DNA of 64,000 bases from Alopecurus myosuroides (GCA_028641055.1 CM054060.1:299773835-299837834); one strand, 5' to 3'. Counted from the first letter of the stretch, positions 1-11,650 are shown. The notes: generated by a model not told the origin, from the sequence alone. Made by a program: numbers and translations.

Positions 1-671
1 ATATATATAGGGTTTACGTCTCGGGGGGAATAAATAGGCGAAAGGGCAGAGGTGGTGGAGGCCTGGGGGCCCCACACCACCCCACGGCGCGGCCAGGGGG
101 ACGCGCCGCCCTATGATTCCCCCCCCCCCCCGAGGCCCCTCTCTGGGTCTCTCCGGGACTCCGTGGAACCTTCGGGAATTCTAAGACTTCCGAGCTTCGA
201 ATTTTCCAATTCCGAGAATATTTCGAGAACAACTTTTCTGAAACTATATACAGAAGAAAATAGGGAACTGACCCTGTGGCATCTTGTCAATAGGTTAGTC
301 CAGAAAATCGATAAAAATGACATAAAGTGTATAGTAAATATGTGGGAAATAACATGAAAATAACATGGAACATCGGAAATTAGGGATACATTTATGACGT
401 ATCAGTGGAGTCGATGGAGATGGCTCCGGCGGCACTTCCTCGTCCCGGCAGGGTGACGAAACGGTGATTTCTGTCCCCAGAAACTTGTCGGTGGCGGTGG
501 CAGAGCTACGGAACTTTTTGTGGAAACAGGCCGATTCTTTTAAGGTTTATGTATCAGGGGCATATATAGGCGAAAGGGTGATGGCGGTGGGCGCCCGAGG
601 GGCACACACCACCCCCCGGCGCGGCCAGGGGTCCACCGCGTCCAAGCATGGTATTGGGGCTCCGGGACCCC
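1..671. repeat. GC-rich tandem repeat, left part (unit about 533 bp)
   Basis: The motif TAGGCGAAAGGG, followed by a GC-rich stretch containing GGCGCGGCCAGGGG, occurs at 35 and again at 567, an offset of 532 bases. The first copy runs through an AT-rich tail to TATGACGTATCA at 393-404. The second copy is interrupted at 671 by an LTR retrotransposon and resumes at 11651, reaching the same TATGACGTATCA at 11911-11922. With the insertion removed, the two ends lie about 534 bases apart, so this is a tandem repeat of at least 1.7 units that probably extends left of the window. The short ORFs inside it are not convincing genes. It resembles internal sequence of Triticeae LTR retrotransposons, but I cannot name a family. 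Confidence 0.7.
667..671. other. Target-site duplication, left copy (ACCCC)
   Basis: The five bases ACCCC directly precede the TG of the left LTR and recur at 11651-11655 directly after the CA of the right LTR. Five bases is the usual integrase footprint of plant LTR retrotransposons, so the pair fixes both ends of the element. Confidence 0.9.
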
Positions 672-2109
672 TGAAAGTGCATGGTTCCCCCATATGTGGT
701 TTTGGTAATTAATGACAATCCTTATGGACTAATGTTTGCATTGAGTTATCTTTGTAGATCTTGTCCATAGGAAATAATGGAGTTCATGTGTTGAACTCTA
801 TTAGCTTCCTTTACTTTCAAGGATTTATATGAAGAATGGTCATGGTTTGAGTTGAGCTTATTGCTAGTATGTCTTGAAGAAAAGGATTAGGTGATCTTTC
901 ATTATCATCTTCAAGACATCATCTTTAGAAGTGAGAAGCAAAGATACAAGGTTGATCAAGCAAGCGATCAACACACAAAGCTACAAGTTGTACCAAGTGG
1001 GATTGTGTATCTCATGGTATGGTAAGCAATTGTCAATATAGCTTTGTGAACTAACCCATGATATGTGTGTGTCGCATCTCTATGTGTGGTTAGGTATCTT
1101 TCCATGGGCATGAACCAAAAGGAAGATTTCATATAGCCCATGGTCTATGTCGTCGTCAAGCGGTGTTTGTCATCTAGCTTGACGTAGAAGCTCAAGTGAA
1201 GCATCTAGAAGATATCCTATGCTTGATGCTTGCCACCCGTTTGGAGATTGTGGTCTTGTGAAGATTTGCCGAAGGGTCTCTCCCATAATGGTGTGTGGGG
1301 GAGCTAGTCTCTCCCATAATGGTGTATGGGGGAGCAACTTGCAAGTCTTCATCAAGCGGAGTTTGTGCTAGCAAGCGCAATCAAGAAAGAAGATCCTACT
1401 TGAGAGAGTCAAGATCGTCATCATCTAGCTCAAGTGGAATGCTCAAGGCAAAGGTATAATCTTGATAGGTTTTCTATTTTACCGGTCTCGTATCTAGGGA
1501 GACCGGGTTATAGGATAGATAGTCGTACTATCAAGAGGGGCTCTCAAGTGAGTAACTTGATCGGATCGTTATGGAGAGCTCAAACCTTTGCATACTTTGC
1601 ATATCCTCTTTCTTGGTTCTTATTTGGCTTTTGTCTCCTTTGGGTTTTAGTGCTTGTCGTGATTTTCATGACAAGCCTTGGTTTCTCGAAAACAGATTTC
1701 GTAAGAAAACTTTGTTGCGTTTTCGGTGGTGAAAATATTCCGTTCGTCTTTGAGAATGTTCCCACACCTTCCATGTGTGGTAACTTCTCCATACTTTGAG
1801 GTATCAATATTTTCACCTTTTATTTGGATACTCCTGGTTGTTATCTTTCCAATGCATTTGGACTCACCTAATTCGGAATTCATTCGCAAAAGTTATGTGA
1901 GTTTTCGTTTTGGAAGTTTTACCGGTTGTTCCTTTTAGAGAGGTTAAACCTTTCTACATTTGGTTTTAGTTTCCATTGTTGGGCAGTGATGTTTCTCTGC
2001 ATGATCTTGTAGAGTTTTTCATTACGAACTCAACGAGCCAAAGATCATCAAAAACGGAGTCCGGACGCAAAAGTTATGAAGTTTCTAGTTGAGCCATTTT
2101 TCGGTACTG

Positions 2110-2250
2110 ACATGAACCGGATTATTGGAAACCGGATTTTTCGGGGCATACCGGATATTCCGGTTTCGACGGATTTCAGACCAGTTTTCGCACTGGAGTG
2201 AACCGGATTATTTGAACCGGATTTTTCACTTCGGACCGGATATTCCGGTC
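2110..2250 (+). promoter_or_regulatory. ACCGGAT-rich cluster upstream of the LTR TATA box
   Basis: CCGGAT recurs about seven times in 140 bases. Two copies lie in the inverted form ACCGGATATTCCGGT at 2150-2164 and 2235-2249, where the arms ACCGGA and TCCGGT are perfectly complementary. The cluster ends about 40 bases before TATTTAAG. Repeated motifs just upstream of the TATA box are where U3 enhancers of LTR elements usually lie; a regulatory role is inference. The same cluster recurs in the 3' LTR at about 10508-10648. Confidence 0.5.
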
Positions 2251-2287
2251 CCAAATTCCTGCACAACGGCTAGTTCTTGTGGGGACC

Positions 2288-2295
2288 TATTTAAG
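2288..2295 (+). promoter_or_regulatory. LTR TATA-like box (TATTTAAG)
   Basis: TATTTAAG is followed by a G run and a C/T-rich leader, as at the U3/R boundary of many plant LTR retrotransposons. The likely transcription start is about 25-35 bases further on. The 3' LTR carries the same box at the corresponding place. Confidence 0.55.
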
Positions 2296-3256
2296 GGGGC
2301 TTTCTTCCCCATTGGTCCCCAAGTCTTCCAAGCACGTTTTTCCCCTTCTCTCCCACCATTGTTGACCTTGGAAAGCTTGCCCCTCTCCCAATCCCTCCTA
2401 TGATTCTTGCATATCTTTGAGGGAGAAGGTAGAGGAGATCTAGATCTACATTTCCACCAATCCATCTTCCTTCTTAGTGAGGGAAACTTAGTAGATCTTG
2501 ATCTTGGAGTTCTTGGTGTTTCTCCTCCATTGTTCTTCCTCTCTTATTCCCCCATAAGCATTTGTTGCTTTGTTGGAATTTGAGAGTGAAGGATTTGAGC
2601 ACTTGTGCTCTTGCCATTTGCATCGGTTGCATCGGTTTGCTCTCTCCACGAGGATTCGTGGAAGTTGAAAGTTTGTGAGCTTGTTACTCTTGGGTCTTGG
2701 ACCCTAGACGACTTGTGGTGTTCTTGGGAGCCTCCAATTGAGTTGTGGATGCGTGCCCCAAGATTGTGGTGACACCGAGAGGCTCCAATTGAGTTGTGGA
2801 TGCGTGCCTCGGGTTTGAAGGTTGCCAATAGTGGAAGGTGAACTAGGCCTTTGTGGCGGGGTTCATCGGAGAATAGGGTGAGGCCTTTGTGGCGTTGACT
2901 AGGCCTTCGTGGTGAGCTCACACCCCTCCAACGAGACGTACTCCCCTTTGTGGGAGGAACTCGGGAATACATCATCGTCTCCGTGTGCCTCGGTTATTTC
3001 TATACCCGAGCTTTTTACTTATGCAATTTACATTGTGATAGCCTTCGAGCTTGAATTTATATATCTTGCTATCACCTTGTTACTTGTCTTGCTTAGCATA
3101 AGTTGTTGCTGCATCTAGTTTATCCTAGAATATTTAGGTTGTTTGCTTGTTAATTTAAACACCTAGTTTATTTCCGCATTTAGCAAGCATTAACCGGAAA
3201 AGTTTTAATCGCCTATTCACCCCCCCCCCTCTAGGCGACGTCGTTGTCCGTTCAAT

Positions 3257-3268
3257 TGGTATCAGAGC
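3257..3268 (+). other. Primer binding site, initiator tRNA-Met type
   Basis: TGGTATCAGAGC starts two bases after the CA end of the 5' LTR. This is the standard complement of the 3' end of plant initiator methionine tRNA used by Copia and many Gypsy elements to prime minus-strand DNA. Confidence 0.95.
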
Positions 3269-3404
3269 CTCGTCTCTCTTTATTAGGCTTTACATCCTAG
3301 AGAGTACGATGTCGTTTAGAGAAATATAACATGATTCCGCTTTTATATTCTATGGTAGAAACTTTGATGTTTGGAAAATTCGCATTCTTATATTTCTTAC
3401 GGAC

Positions 3405-5618
3405 ATGGGTCCAAAGTATGTTAAGAGAATTGTAGATATGGATTTTCCTCCTCCTAAGGATTCTCAAGATTTATCTTTAGAGGATAAGGAAAACTCTTAT
3501 CTCGATACTTTTGTATCTAATGGTCTCTTGTCCTTTTTGAGCGATGTAGTTATTGAATCAATCATGCCTTTTCGGAACGCTCATGAGCTATGGACAAAAC
3601 TTCAAGATATATATGATGTGTCCAATATTATTGAGGATGATTGTTCTCCATCCACTTCCGGCCGTGATGAGTTCACATCTTTCTCCACTCCACCAACATG
3701 TGATTTGTCACAAGGTAATGATATGGTGAGTGGTGATAGAAATTGCATTGTGAATAGTGAATTTGCTATTGACTATACTTCATCTCTATCCCATTGCAAT
3801 GATCTATCTTTGGACTTAATATCTTCTAGCACTCAAAATTCCATACATGCTAGTGTTGATAGACCTTGCATATCATGTAATAGTTGTTTAACTAAATCTC
3901 ATGATGATATGCTTCCTATGTCTTGTTTTCTTGAAAATAATGCTTCCATTACCTCTAGTACTTGTGTGGCTAACAATGTAGAGGAATCCCACTTTTTTGT
4001 GGAACAAGACATGGACCTTAATGGCTCTTCTAGTATATCTTCATCATCACCATCCATTTCTCATATGTGCCTTATGGCTAGGGATTCAAAGGTATCACCA
4101 CCTTTGGAACCCACTACATCTTGTGATGATGAGGATGAGGATATATTTTATGGAGAGTATGAGGACGAAGACTCTTTAATGGAGAAGGGTGAGTTGGTTC
4201 TTCTTGATCTCCCTAAAGGTAGTAAAGCTATCACTCTTTTTAGTGAAATATTGGCTTTTGCTATTTATAGCGCTAAAATCATTGAAAAGAAAGGTGAGAT
4301 TGAAAGAAGTGATGCCGATGAAAAGGCATCCCTCACTATGTCTCTTGAGGAAGAGTATGAGCTCCGAGTTACTCTTGAGGAGAAACTTGAATCTATCGAG
4401 GAGCTCTATAATGAACAAATAACCTATCTCACTAAAGCACGTGACCATACCAATGCTAAATATAAAGTGCTTAAAAATGAAAAGGTTGAATTTGTTGTTG
4501 GCAATGCTAATCTAATTGAGGAAAACTCTAGGTTAAATAATGAGCTTGCCAAGTTATCTTCTTCTATTTCTAATGATGCTTGTGCTACTAACTCCACATC
4601 TTGTGAAGCATCTATTTTGAAGGAGAATGTTGAGCTAAGGGCTCAACTTGAGCTAATGACTAGCAAGTATGGGAAATTGGAAGAAAGTCATGAAAAGCTA
4701 TCTAGATCTCATGAGGATCTTCTAGAATCCCATACCAAGCTAAAATTAGCTCTTGAGGCTATCACTACAAAGGCAACATCTTGTGAGCCTCATGTGGTAA
4801 CTAGAGCAATCTCTTCTATTAATGCTATATTGCCTTGTTCTAGTATTAGTAACTCATCCTCTCATAATGTTTCTACATCTTGTGATGAGTTGCTTTCCTT
4901 GCCTTGTTGCTCTAACAATGAAGCATCTACTTCCTCTAGCTCGTGTGTTGTTTCTAACCATGTAGAGGAAATTAAAGAGCTCAAGGCCCAAGTCACTTCT
5001 TTGAAGAAAGACTTGGAAAAGTGTCATGAAGGGAGTTCCACACTTGACAAGATGTTGAGAGTGCGAAGACTTCCCAATGACAAGAGTGGACTTGGATTCA
5101 ACTCCAATCTCAAGAACAAGTCCATTATTGACAAGAAGAAGGGCCAAGAACAAGTCAAAGATCCGGCCAAGATTATTTGCTTCAAGTGCAAGATTCAAGG
5201 GCACCATGTTAGATCTTGCCCTTTGAAGAAGAAGCCTCTTAGTGAGAAGCAACTAGGGAAGCGGCCTCTTGTTCAATCTCATGCTCAACCACGAGTTGAA
5301 CAACGGCCACCTCCTAACAAGACTCAAGCCAATTCTCCTCTTGTTGATAAGCCTATTAAGAAGAGAGAAAAGAGTCGATGTTGCTACCTTTGTCGCAAGA
5401 AGGGACATTTTGCTTCTTCATGCACTAATGGTACATTATCCAACCCTATCCTTGTTGATGATGTTTATTCTATTAGGAAGGATAATGTGGGCAATGTGTT
5501 TGCCAAGTATGTTGGTACTCCAAGTGGTGTCAAGAAAAGAACCATTTGGGTTGCCAAACCTATTGTGACTAACCTCTTAGGACCCAACTTGGTTGGGGAC
5601 CAACAAGCTCAAACTTGA
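3405..5618 (+). CDS. Gag-like polyprotein of the LTR element (737 codons)
   Basis: The residues around 30-70, including AHELWTKLQDIY, match the UBN2-type N-terminal region of Copia gag. Next comes a long Ser/Cys-rich and acidic section, then heptad-like charged stretches suggesting coiled coil (about 303-375, 402-450 and 520-545). Two zinc knuckles follow: C592-X2-C595-X4-H600-X4-C605 and C660-X2-C663-X4-H668-X4-C673. The protein should bind element RNA and form the virus-like particle; no enzymatic domain follows. The family start is probably upstream: an in-frame ATG at 3309 is followed after six codons by TAA (3327-3329), and the frame then stays open to this ATG. This copy therefore either starts internally at 3405 or has lost its native N terminus. 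The section between the gag domain and the knuckles is unusually long for Copia gag. Confidence 0.85.
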   Translation: MGPKYVKRIVDMDFPPPKDSQDLSLEDKENSYLDTFVSNGLLSFLSDVVIESIMPFRNAHELWTKLQDIYDVSNIIEDDCSPSTSGRDEFTSFSTPPTCDLSQGNDMVSGDRNCIVNSEFAIDYTSSLSHCNDLSLDLISSSTQNSIHASVDRPCISCNSCLTKSHDDMLPMSCFLENNASITSSTCVANNVEESHFFVEQDMDLNGSSSISSSSPSISHMCLMARDSKVSPPLEPTTSCDDEDEDIFYGEYEDEDSLMEKGELVLLDLPKGSKAITLFSEILAFAIYSAKIIEKKGEIERSDADEKASLTMSLEEEYELRVTLEEKLESIEELYNEQITYLTKARDHTNAKYKVLKNEKVEFVVGNANLIEENSRLNNELAKLSSSISNDACATNSTSCEASILKENVELRAQLELMTSKYGKLEESHEKLSRSHEDLLESHTKLKLALEAITTKATSCEPHVVTRAISSINAILPCSSISNSSSHNVSTSCDELLSLPCCSNNEASTSSSSCVVSNHVEEIKELKAQVTSLKKDLEKCHEGSSTLDKMLRVRRLPNDKSGLGFNSNLKNKSIIDKKKGQEQVKDPAKIICFKCKIQGHHVRSCPLKKKPLSEKQLGKRPLVQSHAQPRVEQRPPPNKTQANSPLVDKPIKKREKSRCCYLCRKKGHFASSCTNGTLSNPILVDDVYSIRKDNVGNVFAKYVGTPSGVKKRTIWVAKPIVTNLLGPNLVGDQQAQT

Positions 5619-8600
5619 TCAATAGGTGGAGTTGGAGGGCATTGGAGACTTGGCTATTTTATGAAGAATTAAGGGATCTTCATTAATTATATTTCCTCAA
5701 GCCAAGTCACTTGGATTATATATATATCTCCTTCCCAATGTTCCTCCAAGCGGTAACTTGTGTTTAAATCATATATTCATTGAAAGTTGCTTGCTCCCTT
5801 GCATATGTTAGTTTTGTTTCTAGCATGTGTTTGTATATATTGTGCTTCCTACTTACCTATCTTGAGTAATCTAGTTATGTTTGTTGTTTTGCACTCCATG
5901 TACTTGTGTTCTTTGTGTTGAGCCTTCATTGCTTTCATTGCTTATCTTAGTTGGCTCTTTGGGAGATTAATGGACTATCCCATTTTGGGGGAGTAATATG
6001 CTTTGCACTTTACTATCCTAAAATGTGTGTACATGAGGAATACCACTTAGTGTTGATATATCAATATTATCTTGTCTCTATATGGTATCTCTTTCTCATG
6101 AGAAATTCATTTCTAAATGTCCATTAACTTTCTCTAGTTGAATTTATTTTTGCCTCTTGTTGATTTCAATGGATTATCACATTATGGGGGAGTAATAAGC
6201 TATGTGCATATTACAATCCTAGAAAATGTGAACATGTGAGGTATTGCCACCTAGAGTTGATATTATTAGTTATCTTGTTCCTATGTGGCATGTTGCTCAA
6301 ACAAGTCCCATATTTGCTTAAAATATCTCGTGTCTCTCTTCTTTGGTATCTTGTTTGTTAGAGAGTTTCTTGTTGCCTTGCTTTTTCGGTTTTTAATTGA
6401 AGCCTTCAAGAATCTCTATCTAAGCATGTTTTTTATTCCTATCTTTTACCACATGCTTATGTTTTGTGAATATGATTGTGAACAAATCTACCACCTAGAA
6501 ATATCTCCATACATCTCTTGTCTTTGAAAAGTTATAATAATTTGTGGTAAGTTTATTGATCATATTTACTTTGGCCTTTTCTCTAAAATTTCCTTGTTTC
6601 TTGCCAATGATTTGTTTGGTTCAAACTCATTTGTGTCTTCCTTGCTCTACTCAAAAAATTGTTTTATGCTTTATTGAGTTAGGAAAAGCAATGATCCCAT
6701 ACTTGTGCACTTATGGTCAAAGTCATACTTCTTTGGGTTGCACTATTCTTGGGGAAGCTATCCTACATTGAGTAGATCACCGTTCTTTAAATTGGTATTG
6801 CATCTAATTGATTTTATTTAAACATGACTAGTGTTTGAATAATATATATGGAGAGTAATGATTCCATTGTGTGCATTTTGTATTCAAATGCAAGATCATA
6901 AATAATGCACTATTATTGGAAGAACTATCCTATATGCGTTTGAACACTTGTTGTCTTTAAATTTGCATTTTATCCCAATGACTTGTCTCTTTGGAAGACG
7001 AACATTTTTCGTCTTGGTACTTTGTGTGCTATCATGAAAAGTGTAGAGGGTTTGCTTATTCTTTGATGTTTTTTTGTATCTTCTCTATTTGGTTTCCTCA
7101 ATCATGTGTTGATTTGGGTCTTGATATATTTTGGACAATTCTCTTTCTTTTCACTCTTGTGAGTGGCTTCTTGGTTTTATTAGTTCTTTGTCCAATTTGT
7201 ATCTTGTTTTGGTTCTTGAAAGTTTTGTGCATGCATATTTTCTATGTATATCTTTTGGCATGCTTACTTTCGTTGATCCAATATATAGGATAAACTCCAT
7301 CAAATCCTAAATGGCTAAGATGTGCATGAAATTCAAATTCATATCAATATGCACATATTTATTTGGAGTTTGTCCTATGTATTGTAGTTGTTCTAACTAC
7401 TTCGGACCCAATGAGTTTGGGTACCATTTTGTACTTGAATTTTGTTTTTAGGTACAATGGAGATACTTTGGTTGCTTGCTCCATTCATAAGGAAGGTGTT
7501 CTCACCATGGTATTATAGGAGTCAAGCTTCGATGATTATCAAACTCGCATCCTCTTCATCACCAATGTCGTCTTGGTAACAAGTATCTATCTCATGCATA
7601 CATTTCTAGCTTTCAACCTTGTATAGGTTGCTTCTTGGCATGATTTCCCTTTGTTGCATTTCATTTGGTTCTTGCAAATGTCTTATCAAAAGCATCTTAA
7701 TTGCAACTATGAGTAAGCCGGGATGATTACATACTATGGGGATATTTATAGTCATTTTCATGATTCACCAATCCCGAGTATATTAATCTAGCAACTTCTA
7801 CTTGAAGTCTCTCATATGCAATATTGATGAATTCTCAAAAACCATTTGAACCTTTTGTGATATGCGTTACCTTTCTCGAAGCATTCCAACTATCACTTTT
7901 CCCTTGTGATATTTGTGATGCTTTGATGAGTTTTGTGTGTTCATCTATATCCCCTTAAGATAAAACTAAGCTTAGTGCTTTGCTTTCAAGCAAAAATCTT
8001 ATTGGTACTTTAATGAACCTCTCTTGGATATCATGTTCTTCACCTTTGTACCTATTTTGTGTGTGCATGTTTCTTTGTGGATATATATCTTTGTGATTGT
8101 TGTCCACTTAGAAACTTATACACACGATAATAGTTACATCTTTAATTGATATACTATTTCTTTAGTGACCACCTTTTATTGCTTTATATTCCTTGGTGGT
8201 TCCTAAAAGGCACAAGCTTTGCTTTTCTTTTGGTATTCCTTTTGCATCTTAATAAAGCTTGTGGACCTATGTGTTTTATCATTTCATGGTTTGTGTGTAT
8301 GGGAAAGACATGATATGCACTATGTGCCTCCTATTTTGAAAGACTATGTTGATGATTCTATCATCCTATTAGTCTCCTAAAAATGTTTTTCCTTGTCACA
8401 CGCATCTACTTTGGTTGAGTAAGTCCTTATTTGTCACTTCTTGATCTTCATTGCTCAACTTTTGTTTGTTTGCAAGTTGCTTTGCTTCTTTTCCAATCTA
8501 TTCGCTTGCACTTGTTTGTGTTCAAAATTATCTAGAAGGGAGTGATGATTCCATGTTGTGCACATTATATAGTAATTAAAATCTAACATTGTGCATGTAC

Positions 8601-9056
8601 CTTGGGGAGTTCCCTCTTGATTTTCTAGAACACTTGGTTGATCCTATCAAAATATTGATGTTGGCCAATCGGTTTTTCGGATCCTTGTGGTTGGTTGCTT
8701 CTTTGTGAAAGTATCCTTCAATTTTACTTTGCTTGTAAACCTTTGGATCCTCAATATAGTTTGATCTCACTCCATCTATTCATAGTTGGAGATATGCACT
8801 TGATTTCACTCATATCATGAGGAATGCATACACTATGGGGGAGCTCTTACTATATTGGCCTTCTAACCTTTTTGCCCATTTCGGCAATGGATGCCAATGG
8901 GGGAGAAGTTTAGAGGGTTTAAGGGAATTTGGTTTATGCTTTAGTTTCGTTCTTAAGCATTTGCCTTTCCATGCTATTGCATCCTTGCTCTTGTTTAGCA
9001 TGTTTGCTTCATTCATCATATAAACCCTCGTAAAAAGGGATTGTCATCAATTACCA
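5619..9056 (+). other. Non-coding internal region of the LTR element, pol absent
   Basis: About 3.4 kb, T-rich on this strand, with only short unrelated ORFs (the longest about 100 codons, hydrophobic and T-rich by composition). No reverse transcriptase, integrase or RNase H motif is visible in any frame. Phrases such as 'gggggagtaat' recur around 5988 and 6186, so part of it may be internally repetitive. Whether this is degraded pol or unrelated filler cannot be told by eye. Confidence 0.7.
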
Positions 9057-9119
9057 AAATGGGGGAGATTGAAAGTGCATGGTTCCCCCATATGTGGTTT
9101 TGGTAATTAATGACAATCC
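9038..9119. repeat. Inverted repeat across the polypurine tract / 3' LTR junction
   Basis: Bases 9038-9059 are the reverse complement of 9098-9119 with one mismatch in 22. Nearer the loop, the G run of the polypurine tract (9060-9066) pairs with the C run at 9084-9090. Together they would form a long hairpin whose loop contains the first bases of the LTR. The 5' LTR start (673-721) contains only the right arm. Confidence 0.75.
9057..9069 (+). other. Polypurine tract
   Basis: AAATGGGGGAGAT lies immediately before the TG of the 3' LTR. This is the expected RNase-H-resistant primer for plus-strand synthesis. Confidence 0.9.
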
Positions 9120-11650
9120 TTATGGACTAATGTTTGCATTGAGTTATCTTTGTAGATCTTGTCCATAGGAAATAATGGAGTTCATGTGTTGAACTCTATT
9201 AGCTTCCTTTACTTTCAAGGATTTATATGAAGAATGGTCATGGTTTGAGTTGAGCTTATTGCTAGTATGTCTTGAAGAAAAGGATTAGGTGATCTTTCAT
9301 TATCATCTTCAAGACATCATCTTTAGAAGTGAGAAGCAAAGATACAAGGTTGATCAAGCAAGCGATCAACACACAAAGCTACAAGTTGTACCAAGTGGGA
9401 TTGTGTATCTCATGGTATGGTAAGCAATTGTCAATATAGCTTTGTGAACTAACCCATGATATGTGTGTGTCGCATCTCTATGTGTGGTTAGGTATCTTTC
9501 CATGGGCATGAACCAAAAGGAAGATTTCATATAGCCCATGGTCTATGTCGTCGTCAAGCGGTGTTTGTCATCTAGCTTGACGTAGAAGCTCAAGTGAAGC
9601 ATCTAGAAGATATCCTATGCTTGATTCTTGCCACCCGTTTGGAGATTGTGGTCTTGTGAAGATTTGCCGAAGGGTCTCTCCCATAATGGTGTGTGGGGGA
9701 GCTAGTCTCTCCCATAATGGTGTATGGGGGAGCAACTTGCAAGTCTTCATCAAGCGGAGTTTGTGCTAGCAAGCGCAATCAAGAAAGAAGATCCTACTTG
9801 AGAGAGTCAAGATCGTCATCATCTAGCTCAAGTGGAATGCTCAAGGCAAAGGTATAATCTTGATAGGTTTTCTATTTTACCGGTCTCGTATCTAGGGAGA
9901 CCGGGTTATAGGATAGATAGTCGTACTATCAAGAGGGGCTCTCAAGTGAGTAACTTGATCGGATCGTTATGGAGAGCTCAAACCTTTGCATACTTTGCAT
10001 ATCATCTTTCTTGGTTCTTATTTGGCTTTTGTCTCCTTTGGGTTTTAGTGCTTGTCGTGATTTTCATGACAAGCCTTGGTTTCTCGAAAACAGATTTCGT
10101 AAGAAAATTTTGTTGCGTTTTCGGTGGTGAAAATATTCCGTTCGTCTTTGAGAATGTTCCCACACCTTCCATGTGTGGTAACTTCTCCATACTTTGAGGT
10201 ATCAATATTTTCACCTTTTATTTGGATACTCCTGGTTGTTATCTTTCCAATGCATTTGGACTCACCTAATTCGGAATTCATTCGCAAAAGTTATGTGAGT
10301 TTTCGTGTTGGAAGTTTTACCGGTTGTTCCTTTTAGAGAGGTTAAACCTTTCTACATTTGGTTTTAGTTTCCATTGTTGGGCAGTGATGTTTCTCTGCAT
10401 GATCTTGTAGAGTTTTTCATTACGAACTCAACGAGCCAAAGATCATCAAAAACGGAGTCCGGACGCAAAAGTTATGAAGTTTCTAGTTGAGCCATTTTTC
10501 GGTACTGACATGAACCGGATTATTGGAAACCGGATTTTTCGGGGCATACCGGATATTCCGGTTTCGACGGATTTCAGACCAGTTTTCGCACTGGAGTGAA
10601 CCGGATTATTTGAACCGGATTTTTCACTTCGGACCGGATATTCCGGTCCCAAATTCCTGCACAACGGCTAGTTCTTGTGGGGACCTATTTAAGGGGGCTT
10701 TCTTCCCCATTGGTCCCCAAGTCTTCCAAGCACGTTTTTCCCCTTCTCTCCCACCATTGTTGACCTTGGAAAGCTTGCCCCTCTCCCAATCCCTCCTATG
10801 ATTCTTGCATATCTTTGAGGGAGAAGGTAGAGGAGATCTAGATCTACATTTCCACCAATCCATCTTCCTTCTTAGTGAGGGAAACTTAGTAGATCTTGAT
10901 CTTGGAGTTCTTGGTGTTTCTCCTCCATTGTTCTTCCTCTATTATTCCCCATAAGCATTTGTTGCTTTGTTGGAATTTGAGAGTGAAGGATTTGAGCACT
11001 TGTGCTCTTGCCATTTGCATCGGTTGCATCGGTTTGCTCTCTCCACGAGGATTCGTGGAAGTTGAAAGTTTGTGAGCTTGTTACTCTTGGGTCTTGGACC
11101 CTAGACGACTTGTGGTGTTCTTGGGAGCCTCCAATTGAGTTGTGGATGCGTGCCCCAAGATTGTGGTGACACCGAGAGGCTCCAATTGAGTTGTGGATGC
11201 GTGCCTCGGGTTTGAAGGTTGCCAATAGTGGAAGGTGAACTAGGCCTTTGTGGCGGGGTTCATCGGAGAATAGGGTGAGGCCTTTGTGGCGTTGACTAGG
11301 CCTTCGTGGTGAGCTCACACCCCTCCAACGAGACGTACTCCCCTTTGTGGGAGGAACTCGGGAATACATCATCGTCTCCGTGTGCCTCGGTTATTTCTAT
11401 ACCCGAGCTTTTTACTTATGCAATTTACATTGTGATAGCCTTCGAGCTTGAATTTATATATCTTGCTATCACCTTGTTACTTGTCTTGCTTAGCATAAGT
11501 TGTTGCTGCATCTAGTTTATCCTAGAATATTTAGGTTGTTTGCTTGTTAATTTAAACACCTAGTTTATTTCCGCATTTAGCAAGCATTAACCGGAAAAGT
11601 TTTAATCGCCTATTCACCCCCCCCCTCTAGGCGACGTCGTTGTCCGTTCA
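9070..11650 (+). repeat. 3' long terminal repeat
   Basis: Near-identical copy of 672-3254, two bases shorter because of two shortened C runs. It ends CCGTTCA and is followed at once by the ACCCC duplication. Confidence 0.95.

Larger units (their letters stand above)
672..3254 (+). repeat. 5' long terminal repeat
   Basis: Begins TGAAAGTGC and ends CCGTTCA, giving TG...CA termini, and is repeated almost exactly at 9070-11650. Substitutions relative to the 3' copy are at 1228 (G/T), 1606 (C/A), 1710 (C/T), 1909 (T/G) and near 2543 (C/A), plus one C fewer in each of two C runs. Inside are two near-identical ~30-bp blocks around 1273-1336 (CTCCCATAATGGTGT), a repeated 28-bp block near 2723 and 2792, an ACCGGAT-rich stretch (2115-2249) and a TATA-like box. 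Confidence 0.95.
672..11650 (+). mobile_element. Complete non-autonomous LTR retrotransposon, gag-only (Copia-like gag)
   Basis: Order of parts: 5' LTR 672-3254, primer binding site 3257-3268, gag-like ORF 3405-5618, non-coding T-rich region 5619-9056, polypurine tract 9057-9069, 3' LTR 9070-11650. It is flanked by ACCCC duplications. No reading frame resembles protease, integrase, reverse transcriptase or RNase H, so mobility would need enzymes from another element. The LTRs differ by five substitutions and two single-C length changes. At the commonly used grass rate of 1.3e-8 per site per year this is roughly 75,000 years since insertion. The gag resembles the UBN2/zinc-knuckle type of Copia elements, so a Copia origin is inferred; I do not assign a family name. 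Confidence 0.9.

Noticed and set aside
6285..7293. Hydrophobic ORFs in the LTR element interior (for example 6285-6527 and 6991-7293) as an envelope-like or membrane gene
   Set aside because: They are short and the hydrophobicity follows from T-rich codons. There is no continuous frame and no recognisable feature.
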